Shown in pieces: positions 14,047 to 21,114 of a stretch of DNA of 21,114 nucleotides. The DNA lies in NCBI GenBank assembly GCA_048498135.1, contig JBEHYO010000062.1, positions 1 through 21,114 of the forward strand. Reading direction: 5' to 3'. The stretch comes from Dokdonella_A sp937902695. GTDB lineage: Bacteria; Pseudomonadota; Gammaproteobacteria; Xanthomonadales; Rhodanobacteraceae. The translations under genes were made by a program, and so were the position numbers. Every line of letters starts with the position of its first letter. Within the stretch, counting starts at the first letter, position 1. The notes beneath the pieces were generated by a model. The model did no database searches, had not been told where the DNA came from, and was given only the letters and a program-made list of their open reading frames with translations.

Positions 14047-14448
14047 GTGCGCGGCAGTTGTCTTTGCGGCGAGATCGCGTACGAAATCACGCAGCTCGAT
14101 TCGCCGATCGAGCACTGCTCGTGCCGCTACTGCCGCAAGGCGCACGCGGCCGCGTTCAACACGGCGGCGTGCGTGCACCACCGGCACTTCCGCTGGCTGA
14201 AGGGCATGGACCGTCTGACAGCGTACGAATCGTCGCCGGGCAAGCGCCGCTACTTCTGCAGCCGCTGCGGCACGCAGTTGATCGCCGAGCGCCAGGGCCT
14301 CGATGCGATCGTGCTACGCGTGGCGACGCTCGACGAGGATCCGGGGCAAGTGCCCGCGTTCCACATCTGGGCATCCGACGAAGTGCCGTGGCTTGCGTAT
14401 GGTCCCGGCATCGTCGCGTATCCCGAATGGGAGCCCGGTCACAAGTAG
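14047..14448 (+). CDS. GFA-family zinc protein (CENP-V/Gfa-like)
   Basis: This 133-aa zinc-binding protein of the glutathione-dependent formaldehyde-activating enzyme family has ligands 'GSCLCGEI' (Cys5, Cys7), 'HCSCRYCRKAH' (Cys24, Cys26, Cys29) and 'FCSRCGTQL' (Cys71, Cys74), a full two-zinc set. True formaldehyde activation is shown for only a few members, so the reaction here is open. The start is GTG at 14047, 2 nt after the previous stop. A CTG at 14041 would overlap it. The tight spacing implies co-transcription with the DHFR-fold gene. The following VOC gene begins 20 nt after its stop. Confidence 0.88.
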   Translation: MRGSCLCGEIAYEITQLDSPIEHCSCRYCRKAHAAAFNTAACVHHRHFRWLKGMDRLTAYESSPGKRRYFCSRCGTQLIAERQGLDAIVLRVATLDEDPGQVPAFHIWASDEVPWLAYGPGIVAYPEWEPGHK

Positions 14449-14468
14449 ATCGCGGCAGGGAGACGCTC

Positions 14469-14894
14469 ATGCAGAACCGCTCTATCCCATCGGCGACGCT
14501 CATTCCCGAGCTCGGCTACGCCGACGTGTGCGCCGCGGCGACGTGGCTCTGCGACACGTTCGGTTTTGCCGAGCGGTTACGCATAGCAGATCATCGGATC
14601 CAGCTCACGCTCGGCGCCGGCGCGCTCGTCGTCATCGAAGGGCCGAACGAACCCGATCCCGCGCACGCATCGACGCACGTGATGATGTTGCGCGTCGAAA
14701 ACATCGATGCGATGTTCGCACGCGCGATCGCGCACGGCGCCGAGGTCGTGCGAAATCCTACCGACTACCCCTATGGCGAGCGTCAGTGCACGCTGCGCGA
14801 TCCCGGCGGCCACGTCTGGACGCTGTCGCAATCGATCGCCGACGTCGATCCGGCCGACTGGGGCGGCGAGCTGCTGGCGCAACGCCGTGCCTAA
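14469..14894 (+). CDS. VOC-superfamily protein, glyoxalase-like
   Basis: This 141-aa protein has 'IPELGYADVCAAATWLCDTF' (opening strand and helix), 'IQLTLGAGALVVIEGP', 'MMLRVENIDAMFARAIAHGA' and 'ERQCTLRDPGGHVWTLSQSI', the usual closing strand. This is the 'PhnB/YkcA-like' style of VOC protein; the substrate is not readable. ATG at 14469 is preceded by AGGGAGA, a good ribosome-binding site about 6 nt upstream. It is the third gene of the run with the DHFR-fold and GFA genes. Its stop overlaps by 4 nt the convergent transporter gene on the minus strand. Confidence 0.85.
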   Translation: MQNRSIPSATLIPELGYADVCAAATWLCDTFGFAERLRIADHRIQLTLGAGALVVIEGPNEPDPAHASTHVMMLRVENIDAMFARAIAHGAEVVRNPTDYPYGERQCTLRDPGGHVWTLSQSIADVDPADWGGELLAQRRA

Positions 14895-15643
14895 CGATAC
14901 GTCCGCACGTCGCCTTCGTCGCGAAGGCTGAACGGCGTGAAGTTCGTCGCGTCGTCGTAGGTGTCGATGCCTTCGCGACGCTTGAGGAATCCGACCACGG
15001 CGTAAGTCAGCGGCGTCAGCACGATCTCGACCGTGACCTTCATCGCCCAGTTGAACGCGATCACTTTGGCGAGCGTCTGCCCCGTCCAGATTCCCGCGAA
15101 CGCGATCGGATAGAACGTGAGGCTGTCGATGCCCTCGCCGACGAGCGTCGAGCCGATCGTGCGCGTCCACAGCCAGCGCCCGCGCGTCCAGAGCTTCATC
15201 TTCGCCATCACGTACGAGTTGGCGAAGTCGCCGACCCAGTAGCCCACCATCGACGCGAGCGCGATGCGCCACGTCGCGCCGAACACCGTTTCGAGCGCCG
15301 GCTGCAGCTTGGCGTTGAACGGCTCGACGGGGCTCGGCGGCATCGCGAGGATCGCCCACGACATGAAGCTCGCGAACACGAGCCCGCCCAAGCCGGCCCA
15401 GATCGCGCGCCGCGAGCCCGCGTAGCCGTACACCTCGGTCAGCACGTCGTCGAAGATGTAGCTGACCGGGAAGAACAGGTTGCCGGCGCCAAAGCTCAAT
15501 GCGCCGATCAGCGGCAGCGAGATCGTGCAGACTTTTGCGGGGCCGATGAGGTTCGAGCAGAGGAGGACGGCGACCATGCCTCCTACGAGGAGGTCGTAGT
15601 AGCGGAAGCCGCGGATCGTGGGATTCGCCGTTGCACTCATCAT
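14891..15643 (-). CDS. Queuosine precursor transporter (YhhQ/VUT family)
   Basis: This 250-aa membrane protein imports preQ0/preQ1-type bases for tRNA queuosine synthesis. About six hydrophobic segments are seen. Family motifs: 'YDLLVGGMVAVLLCSNLIG', 'FPVSYIFDDVLTEVYGYAGS' (usual 'YIFGDxLTEVYGY'), 'SMVGYWVGDFANSYVMAKMK', and 'GEGIDSLTFYPIAFAG'. Two tandem ATGs (15643 and 15640) follow a GGGGAA ribosome-binding site; either is possible. The gene is single and convergent with the VOC gene. No preQ1 riboswitch consensus is seen upstream. Regulation is unclear. Confidence 0.9.
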   Translation of the reverse strand: MMSATANPTIRGFRYYDLLVGGMVAVLLCSNLIGPAKVCTISLPLIGALSFGAGNLFFPVSYIFDDVLTEVYGYAGSRRAIWAGLGGLVFASFMSWAILAMPPSPVEPFNAKLQPALETVFGATWRIALASMVGYWVGDFANSYVMAKMKLWTRGRWLWTRTIGSTLVGEGIDSLTFYPIAFAGIWTGQTLAKVIAFNWAMKVTVEIVLTPLTYAVVGFLKRREGIDTYDDATNFTPFSLRDEGDVRTYR

Positions 15644-15725
15644 CGTTCCCCGTCGTTGCGACAGCGCGCACCCTCGCTGGTCGCTTCGTTTAGACTGTCT
15701 CAGCCTCGCAACGGAGGCAAGGGTC

Positions 15726-15865
15726 TGGCAGACCCTCACTCACTAACAATCGCATGCGCCGCGGTTTGCCGCGTCGTGCGCGACGTGCGTCCGCACGCGC
15801 TTCTGCGGCGGACCGCGCGGGGAGCTCCTCAGAGCTCGCCGGGCTGTTAGTGAGCCGGTCTGCCA
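15726..15865. repeat. Palindrome-rich element with imperfect terminal inverted repeats
   Basis: The left end (15726-15748) and right end (15845-15865) match as inverted repeats: TGGCAGACC and CTCACTAACA on the left are met by TGTTAGTGAG and GGTCTGCCA on the right, with only a small difference between the two blocks. The ~96-bp interior is full of shorter palindromes (CGCGG-TTTG-CCGCG, GTGCG-TC-CGCAC, GAGCTC-CTCA-GAGCTC). It could be a MITE-like element or the source of a structured RNA between the transporter and symE. Confidence 0.5.
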
Positions 15866-15877
15866 CCCGCGCGGTCT

Positions 15878-15903
15878 GTCACCACGCGGATAGAAACGGT
15901 GAC
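15878..15903. promoter_or_regulatory. Small inverted repeat upstream of symE
   Basis: GTCACC (15878-15883) and GGTGAC (15898-15903) can pair across 14 nt, 22 nt before the symE start. It could be an operator or an mRNA-leader hairpin. The evidence is weak. Confidence 0.3.
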
Positions 15904-15924
15904 TCCGAACCGAGGATTCGCCGC

Positions 15925-16185
15925 ATGGCCCGCAAACCTGTTTCGCGTGTGCGACTTCCAAAATCCTGGCGCACGATCACGGCTCGCAAGCTGCGCAACG
16001 CTTCGAGTGCGCACGCGCAACCTGACAAGCGCCCAGAAGTGCCGGAGATCCGCCTTTCCGGCGCGTGGCTCGAACGCATCGGCTTCGTCAAAGGCCGACG
16101 CTATCTGATCAGCGCGGATCGGGAGATCGATACGATCTATTTGTCGGCCGAGATGCCTGAGCCGCTTCGTCGCAAGCGCCGATAA
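15925..16185 (+). CDS. SymE-like toxin of a type I toxin-antitoxin system
   Basis: This 86-aa protein has a basic N-terminal part (1-38) and a SymE-type domain at about 40-75. The pattern 'PEIRLSGAWLERIGFVKGRR' is the SymE family hallmark (R-L-x-G-x-W-L-x-x-x-G-F-x-x-G), followed by beta-rich 'YLISADREIDTIYLSAE'. E. coli SymE is an AbrB-fold protein that condenses nucleoids or cleaves RNA and is held off by the antisense RNA SymR. Chromosomal relatives often occur as orphans. ATG at 15925 opens the basic segment. The ribosome-binding site is weak, consistent with translational control. No antisense promoter was identified, so the antitoxin is inferred only. Confidence 0.75.
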   Translation: MARKPVSRVRLPKSWRTITARKLRNASSAHAQPDKRPEVPEIRLSGAWLERIGFVKGRRYLISADREIDTIYLSAEMPEPLRRKRR

Positions 16186-16218
16186 GGAAACGGTGAACCA
16201 CGCTTGCCCTCCCCCTGC

Positions 16219-16240
16219 CCTCTCCCGCACGCGGGAGAGG
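16219..16240. repeat. REP-like palindrome, family A copy 2
   Basis: CCTCTCCCGC-AC-GCGGGAGAGG, identical in its arms to 253-274 and preceded by 'gccctccccctg'. It lies in the convergent gap between symE and the RND gene. Confidence 0.8.
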
Positions 16241-16279
16241 GGAAAAGCCGAGCGCGCGGCCGAAAGGACATGACTCATA

Positions 16280-16299
16280 CGGTGGGCTTTCACCCACCG
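16280..16299. terminator. Stem-loop between convergent symE and RND pump genes
   Basis: CGGTGGG (16280-16286) and CCCACCG (16293-16299) pair perfectly around a 6-nt loop, 16 nt past the RND gene's stop on the minus strand. It may end transcription from either side. There is no U-run. Confidence 0.35.
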
Positions 16300-16314
16300 C
16301 ACGCGTCCGCGCCA

Positions 16315-19300
16315 CTAACCGGGCCTGAGCCACCGCGCCGCGAGCGGCGGAATCAGCAGCAGGCTGACGAGCGTCGACGAGACGAGCCCGCCGAGGATCA
16401 CGACGGCCATCGGCCCTTCGATCTCGTGGCCGGGCTGCTTCAGCTGCAACGCGACCGGCAACAGCGCGAGCGCGGTCAGCAATGCCGTCAGCAATACAGG
16501 CGTCAGGCGTTCCTCGGCACCGCGCAATGCCGTCGCGAGAGTCCACGTCTGCCCTTCCTCGCGCACGAGATGATCGTAGTGCGACACGAGCAGGATCGTG
16601 TTGCGCGCCGCCATGCCGAAGAGGGCAACGAAGCCGACCATCGCGCCGAGCGTCAGCGTGCCGCCGGTGAGCGCGACCGCGGCCACGCCGCCGATCAGCG
16701 TCGACGGCAGCGCGACGAGCACGAGCACGACATGGCGCACGTGCCCGAACGCAAGGCCGAGCAGCAGCACGATCAGCACGAACGCGGCGGCCGAATGCAG
16801 CAGCAGCTCGTTCGCGGCCTCGGTCTGCGCTTCGGCCGCGCCGCCGTAGCGCAGGTACACGCCGGCCGGCAGCGTCACCTTCTGCGCGATCGCCTTGCGC
16901 GCGGCTTCGGCGTAGCCGGCCTGATCGCTGGTCTTCGGCGTCGCGGCGACGATCTGGCGGCGTAAGCCATCCTCGTGATCGATCATGCTGCGCGCGGTGA
17001 TCGTTTCGACGTCGGCGACCTTGTCGAGCGGCACGAGCGCGCCGTCGCGGCTGCGCAGCAGCAGCGCGCCGACCGCGCGCGGATCGCTGCCGGCGCCGGC
17101 GATGCGGATCGCGATCGGAACCGTGCGGTCCGCCTGCTGGATCGCGGCGACGCGGCTGCCGTGGTACGCGGCGTTGATCGTGTCGAGCGCGTCGCCCGCT
17201 TCGAGTCCGTACAGCGCGAGCGCCCGCGGCTTCAGCGCAACGCGAAGCTCGGGCTGGCGCGGCGGCACGACCAGCCGCACGGTGCCGCTGCCCTTCACCT
17301 TCTCGAGGACTTCGGCGATCTCGCCCGCGACCTTGTCGTCGACATCGAGGTCGGAGCCGAACACGCTGACCGAGAACGGCGCGCTCTCGCCCGAGAGCGT
17401 CTCGCCGATGCGCTCGGCGAGCACCGAATAGATCTCGACGAGCTGGTTCGGATAGTCGTCGAACACGTCGCGGATCGCGGCGTCGATGTCGGTCGCGGTG
17501 TGGCCTTTCGCCGGATCGATCTGCACCTCGAACTCGCTCTTGTTCGGCGTGTCCGGATCCTGGCCGTTCTCGGCGCGGCCGATCTGCTCGGCGACGCTCT
17601 TTACGCCCGGAATCCTCACGAGCGCTTTCGAGATGTTCTCGCCGATGCGCGCCGTCTCGGCGATGGCGATGCCGGGGCGCAGCGAGGCGTGCGCGATCAG
17701 GTAATTCTCGCGGAAATCCGGCAGCAGCCGCGCGCCGAGCAGCGGCAGGAGGACGATGCCGAGGAGGCCGGTCACGATCAGCACGCCGAGCAGCATCCGC
17801 GGCCGGCGATCGAAGGCTTCGATCGTGCGCAGCTGCCAGCGCTTGCAGCGCGCGAGGAATGCCGCTTCGGGCCGCGGCTTGTGGTTCCGCATGACGATCG
17901 CGGCCAGCGCCGGCGTCGCGCTCATCGCGACGAGCAGCGAAAGCCCGACCGCGAGCAGGAACGCGATCGAGAGCGGCCGGAAGAACGCGCCCTGCAGGCC
18001 GGACATCATCAGGATCGGCAGGAACGCGACGGCGACCGCGGCGGTCGCGTAGAACACCGGCCGGCGCACTTCGAGCGAGGCGCGCGTGAAAAGCTCGCGC
18101 ACGTCGAAGCGATCGCCGGCCGCGCGCATGCGGCGCAGGATGTTCTCGACGTCGATGACCGCGTCGTCGACGACGACGCCGAGCGCGACGACGAGGCCGC
18201 CGAGCGTCATCGTGTTGAGGCTGAGGCCGAACGACTCGAGGATCCACACGGTCGTCAGCAGCGCGAGCGGAATCGACGAGAACGAGACGAGCGCGCCGCG
18301 CCAGTCGCGCAGCGTGACGAGCAGCAGCGCGACGACGAGCACCGCGCCGATCAGCAGCGAGTTGCGCAGCTTCTCGATCGCGCTCTCGATGAAGCTCGCC
18401 GGCCTCAGCAGCGCCGGATGGTATTCGACGCCCTGCGCCTTCAGCTGCGGCGCGAGCGCGTCGAGCCGGCCTTCGAGCGCGCGGGTGACTTCGAGCGTGT
18501 TCGCGCCGAACTGCGTCGACGTCTCGACGAGGATGCCGGGCTTGCCGCCGATCATCGCGTCGCCGAAGCGCGGCTCGGCGCCGTCGGCGATCGTCGCGAC
18601 GTCGCCGAGGCGGATCGGCGTGCCGTCGCGCATCGCGACGACGCCTTCGGCGAGCGCTTCGGGCGTCGTGCCCGCCGCCTGCGCCTGCACGACGATGCGC
18701 TGCGTCGACGTTTCGATGTAGCCGCCGCCGATCAGCGCGGTCGCGCGGCGTGTCGCCTCGGCCAGGTCGTCGAGCGAGAGCTTGTAGGCGGCGAGCTTCA
18801 GGGGATCCACCTCGATGCGCCGCTCGCGGACGTCGCCGCCGAAGATCTGCGCCTGCGCGACGCCGGGCACGGCGAGGATCTGCGGCTTGACGATCCACTC
18901 GATCAGGTCGCGCAGCTCCAGCGGCGACAGCGTGTCGCTGGTGAAGCCGAAATGGACGAGGTATTCCATCGAGGACGACAGCGGCGAGAGCTGCGGCGGG
19001 CTCACGCCTTGCGGCAGCGAGCCGCCGGCTTCGGCGAGACGCTCGGTGACGACCTGGCGCTGTCGATACGGATCGCCGCCGCGGTCGAAGATCACGCGGA
19101 TGGCGGAGAGGCCCTGGCTCGACGTCGAGCGAACGGTCTTCCCGTTCTCGGTTCCGGCGAGGAGGCCTTCCAGCGGCCGCGTGACGAGCGCCTCGACCTG
19201 CGTCGCGTCGAGGCCGGGCGTCTCGGTCTGCACGAGCACGTGCGGGGGCGCGAAATCGGGGAAGACGTCGAAGCGTGCGCCGAGCAGCGCCGCCGCGCCG

Positions 19301-19377
19301 AGCACGGCGATCAGCACGCTAAGCGCCGTGACGATGCGCGGATGCGCGAGCGACGAGCGGACGATCGCAGCAAGCAT
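16315..19377 (-). CDS. RND efflux transporter permease (heavy-metal-type, CusA/CzcA-like)
   Basis: This inner-membrane proton-driven pump has 1020 aa, slightly shorter than CusA. Typical opening 'IVRSSLAHPRIVTALSVLIA', 'DVFPDFAPPHVLVQTETPGL' and 'LGGLVVALGVVVDDAVIDVE' (about 392-411, with transmembrane acids D404, D405 and D409 for proton relay). The C-terminus has a second set of helices ('GFVALFGMAARNTILLVSHY'). The match is to the HME family, but CusA's methionine ladder could not be assigned, so the substrate may not be a metal. ATG at 19377 starts the first helix. It forms a likely operon with the adaptor and TolC-type genes upstream, separated from the adaptor by ~150 bp holding two REP palindromes. 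Confidence 0.9.
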   Translation of the reverse strand: MLAAIVRSSLAHPRIVTALSVLIAVLGAAALLGARFDVFPDFAPPHVLVQTETPGLDATQVEALVTRPLEGLLAGTENGKTVRSTSSQGLSAIRVIFDRGGDPYRQRQVVTERLAEAGGSLPQGVSPPQLSPLSSSMEYLVHFGFTSDTLSPLELRDLIEWIVKPQILAVPGVAQAQIFGGDVRERRIEVDPLKLAAYKLSLDDLAEATRRATALIGGGYIETSTQRIVVQAQAAGTTPEALAEGVVAMRDGTPIRLGDVATIADGAEPRFGDAMIGGKPGILVETSTQFGANTLEVTRALEGRLDALAPQLKAQGVEYHPALLRPASFIESAIEKLRNSLLIGAVLVVALLLVTLRDWRGALVSFSSIPLALLTTVWILESFGLSLNTMTLGGLVVALGVVVDDAVIDVENILRRMRAAGDRFDVRELFTRASLEVRRPVFYATAAVAVAFLPILMMSGLQGAFFRPLSIAFLLAVGLSLLVAMSATPALAAIVMRNHKPRPEAAFLARCKRWQLRTIEAFDRRPRMLLGVLIVTGLLGIVLLPLLGARLLPDFRENYLIAHASLRPGIAIAETARIGENISKALVRIPGVKSVAEQIGRAENGQDPDTPNKSEFEVQIDPAKGHTATDIDAAIRDVFDDYPNQLVEIYSVLAERIGETLSGESAPFSVSVFGSDLDVDDKVAGEIAEVLEKVKGSGTVRLVVPPRQPELRVALKPRALALYGLEAGDALDTINAAYHGSRVAAIQQADRTVPIAIRIAGAGSDPRAVGALLLRSRDGALVPLDKVADVETITARSMIDHEDGLRRQIVAATPKTSDQAGYAEAARKAIAQKVTLPAGVYLRYGGAAEAQTEAANELLLHSAAAFVLIVLLLGLAFGHVRHVVLVLVALPSTLIGGVAAVALTGGTLTLGAMVGFVALFGMAARNTILLVSHYDHLVREEGQTWTLATALRGAEERLTPVLLTALLTALALLPVALQLKQPGHEIEGPMAVVILGGLVSSTLVSLLLIPPLAARWLRPG

Positions 19378-19386
19378 CAGCGTTCG

Positions 19387-19408
19387 CCTCTCCCGCTTGC
19401 GGGAGAGG
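19387..19408. repeat. REP-like palindrome, family A copy 3 (inverted)
   Basis: CCTCTCCCGC-TT-GCGGGAGAGG in the opposite orientation to copies 1 and 2: its 'ccctcaccc' flank is on the minus strand. With copy 4 it forms an inverted REP pair in the adaptor-RND gap. Confidence 0.8.
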
Positions 19409-19478
19409 CCGGCCGGAGGTCGGGTGAGGGACGCTTCGGTTGATCGCCGCGTCGAACCACGCATGCCCTCATCCCAGC

Positions 19479-19500
19479 CCTCTCCCGCCAGCGCGAGAGG
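19479..19500. repeat. REP-like palindrome, family A copy 4
   Basis: CCTCTCCCGC-CA-GCGCGAGAGG, one mismatch from copies 1-3, preceded by 'tgccctcatcccagc' on the plus strand. It partners copy 3. Confidence 0.7.
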
Positions 19501-19530
19501 GGGGAAAGCGCGCGCGCGAGGGGGAGGACT

Positions 19531-20646
19531 TCAGTCATCCTCGTCCTCCGGAATCGCGCCGACGCCTTCGAGCGACCACAGCACGCCGGCGCCGTGCACG
19601 ACGACGAGATCGTCGTCGTCGAGCCCGTCGACGAGCCAGCCGTCGCCGCTCTGCATCAGCAACGTCACGTTCTTCCGCGCGTATTGCATCGTGTCGTCGC
19701 CGGGCTTTGCATGCAGCTGGTGATAGACGAACGCGCCGCCTTCCTCGTAGATGAGCGCGCCGCGCGGCACGAGGAAGCCCGATCGCGCGTTCCACGTGAC
19801 CGAGCCTGGAACCCGCGCGCCGATCGCAAGGCCGGCCGGCGGCGCCTCGACTTCGGCGAGCACGCTCGCGCTCTGCGATTCGCTCGCCTGCATCAGCGCG
19901 CCGAGCACGCGGCCGCTGACCGAGACACCGTCGATCTCGAGCGTCGCGGTTTCCGGCAGGCGGCCGATGCTCTGCCGGCCCGGAAGCTCGATGCGCACGA
20001 GCGCACTCCTGCCGGCGCCGACGTTCTCGATGAGTTTCTGCCGGCGCGCCGCGGGCAGCGCTGCGATCGGCGCCCAGCGCAGCGCGAAGCGCGACGATGC
20101 GGCTTCGGCCGCGGCATGCGCGCGCGCCTGCTCGGCCTGCGCCGCTTCGAGATTCTTGAGCGATGCGCTCGCGCCGGCCTTGTAGAGGCCCTGCAAACGC
20201 GCGACTTCGGCGGATCCCGCGCGCTCGGCGGCGCGGCTCGCATCGAGCTCGCCGAGGTCGCCGATCAGCGCCGAGGGATCGAGCACCTGCGCGAACGCCG
20301 CGACGCGCTCGGCCGGCTTCGCCTTGACCGCGCGCGCGACGACGATGCCGACCGCGTCGCGCTGCTCCTTGTTCAACGCCGGAATCGTGCCTTGCGCACC
20401 CTTCCGCGCGTCGTCGTCGTCATCGCCCGCTGCGCTCGCGGACGGCGTGGACTTGGTCGCGTCGTCGGCCGGCTTCGCGTCGATGCGCTTGACGTCGGCC
20501 GGCGTCGCGGCCTGCGTCTTCTTCGGCGCATCGTCATCGTCGTCCTGCGCAGCCGCAATCGAAATCGCGAACGCGCCGTAGACGAACGCAATCGCGAATC
20601 GCTTCGCGAAGCGCAAACCCCAACCCGCGAATCCCAGCTTCTTCAT
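19531..20646 (-). CDS. RND periplasmic adaptor (membrane fusion) protein
   Basis: This 371-aa predicted secreted adaptor links the RND pump to a TolC-type channel. Its signal segment is 'FAIAFVYGAFAISIAAA' with likely cleavage before Gln34. Two runs of five Asp follow (35-39 and 75-79), and the C-terminus is 'PEDEDD'. The middle has an Ala/Glu-rich coiled-coil-like stretch ('RLQGLYKAGASASLKNLEAA', 'EQARAHAAAEAASSRFALR'), then the barrel-like part 'VPGSVTWNARSGFLVPRGAL'. I see no classical lipoyl half-motif, so it is an atypical adaptor. The ATG at 20646 overlaps the stop of the upstream TolC-type gene by ATGA. Function is by context and general architecture. Confidence 0.8.
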   Translation of the reverse strand: MKKLGFAGWGLRFAKRFAIAFVYGAFAISIAAAQDDDDDAPKKTQAATPADVKRIDAKPADDATKSTPSASAAGDDDDDARKGAQGTIPALNKEQRDAVGIVVARAVKAKPAERVAAFAQVLDPSALIGDLGELDASRAAERAGSAEVARLQGLYKAGASASLKNLEAAQAEQARAHAAAEAASSRFALRWAPIAALPAARRQKLIENVGAGRSALVRIELPGRQSIGRLPETATLEIDGVSVSGRVLGALMQASESQSASVLAEVEAPPAGLAIGARVPGSVTWNARSGFLVPRGALIYEEGGAFVYHQLHAKPGDDTMQYARKNVTLLMQSGDGWLVDGLDDDDLVVVHGAGVLWSLEGVGAIPEDEDD

Positions 20647-21114
20647 CGCCCTGCTCCAGAATCCGCGACCGTCCACGCCCTGGCGAGCTCGAGCTCCGGC
20701 CCCGACAGCGGCGCGTGCAGCGCATCTTCGAGCGCGTTGCGCGCGCCCTGGCGCTGCGCGGCCGCCTGCAAGGCTTCGAGCTCCGCGCGCAGCACGAGCA
20801 CTTCGGCGTTCGCGCGACCGAGGCTGTCGCCGGCACCGAGCTTCAATGCGGCGTCCGCGTGCGCGAGCTGTCGTCGCAGCGAATCGCCGCGGCGGCGCGC
20901 GGCATCGAGGCTTTCGGCGGCTACCGTGTCGGCGCGAAGGGCCGCATCGACGTCGCCGTAGATCGCGGCCTGCAGCGCGAGCAGCTTCTGCCCCGCGACC
21001 TCGCGCGCGGCGCGCGCCTGGGCGATCTCGCCCTCGTTGCGGTTGAACACCGGCAGTGCGAAATCGACGTCGAGCGGCCATTTCGCGATGCCGTGATCCC
21101 AGTAGTAACCAAAC
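20643..21114 (-). CDS. TolC-family outer membrane channel, 5'-truncated by the window edge
   Basis: Only the C-terminal ~156 residues are seen; the gene continues beyond 21114. The end reads 'GYYWDHGIAKWPLDVDFALP' followed by 'VFNRNEGEIAQARAAREVAG', the loop and start of a long alpha-helix typical of outer membrane efflux proteins (OEP/CusC type). Long Ala/Arg/Glu-rich helices follow ('LQAAIYGDVDAALRADTVAA'), and it ends 'ARAWTVADSGAGR'. It would form the trimeric exit channel of the tripartite pump. The stop overlaps the adaptor start by 4 nt, confirming an operon order of channel, adaptor, pump. The start, signal peptide and lipobox cannot be judged. Confidence 0.85.
   Translation of the reverse strand, partial: FGYYWDHGIAKWPLDVDFALPVFNRNEGEIAQARAAREVAGQKLLALQAAIYGDVDAALRADTVAAESLDAARRRGDSLRRQLAHADAALKLGAGDSLGRANAEVLVLRAELEALQAAAQRQGARNALEDALHAPLSGPELELARAWTVADSGAGR

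Noticed and set aside
14889..14895. GCCTAAC at the end of the VOC gene, identical to an attC inverse core
   Set aside because: There is no partner core site or palindrome nearby, and it lies in host-like coding DNA. It is a chance match.
15644..15720. Possible preQ1 riboswitch upstream of the queuosine transporter
   Set aside because: No preQ1-I or preQ1-II consensus elements were found in the short leader.
16975..19443. Long plus-strand open frame of 822 codons opposite the RND gene
   Set aside because: It is an Arg/Asp/Glu-rich shadow of the RND gene with no domain. High GC content keeps it open.

Overview
The window is GC-rich chromosomal DNA from a gammaproteobacterium, most likely of the Xanthomonadales (Lysobacteraceae or Rhodanobacteraceae). 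Grounds: the algZ-algR-hemC order on the minus strand, a secreted S9 peptidase, repeated intergenic palindromes of a kind I associate with these genomes, and a hydrolase remnant ending in an 'IFADGFD' tail. The genus is inference. There are no rRNA, tRNA, CRISPR or phage genes.

Layout. 1-576 is non-coding and packed with hairpins. 577-3277 (minus) is a tightly overlapped operon: a LytS/AlgZ-type histidine kinase, an AlgR-type LytTR response regulator and hemC. 3318-3992 (minus) is a carboxylesterase. 4029-4690 holds two copies of an inverted REP pair bracketing a truncated hydrolase gene. 4767-7205 (plus) is a secreted prolyl-oligopeptidase-family peptidase, followed by a small lipoprotein. 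7704-8480 is a divergent pair, an HTH regulator and a VOC-fold protein, with a 24-bp palindrome between them.

The centre (8729-12668) is a chromosomal integron. It has an intact 338-aa IntI integrase on the minus strand, an attI region, and a divergent cassette array on the plus strand. The cassettes encode an unknown 145-aa protein, a bleomycin-resistance-like VOC protein, a DUF3303-like protein and two GNAT acetyltransferases. Two further units are only remnants (half-attC sites). Boundaries are fixed by core sites (GTTRRRY) and matching inverse cores. The first two cassettes match perfectly. One internal attC has lost the conserved first base of its core, which probably locks two cassettes together. 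A TspO/MBR gene lies just past the array.

The right flank is ordinary chromosome: a three-gene plus-strand run (DHFR-fold/RibD-C protein, GFA-type zinc protein, VOC protein), a minus-strand queuosine-precursor transporter, a 140-bp palindrome-rich element with imperfect terminal inverted repeats, a SymE-like toxin gene, and a minus-strand TolC - adaptor - RND efflux operon that runs off the right edge. Palindromes of the form CCTCTCCCGC-N2-GCGGGAGAGG recur four times in intergenic DNA.

How it fits together: the flanks carry housekeeping, regulation and envelope export. The integron contributes exchangeable single-gene functions, all small soluble proteins of detoxification or acyl-transfer type or unknown function. 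The most unusual content is the integron, with its mixture of intact and decaying attC sites, and the SymE/palindrome locus.
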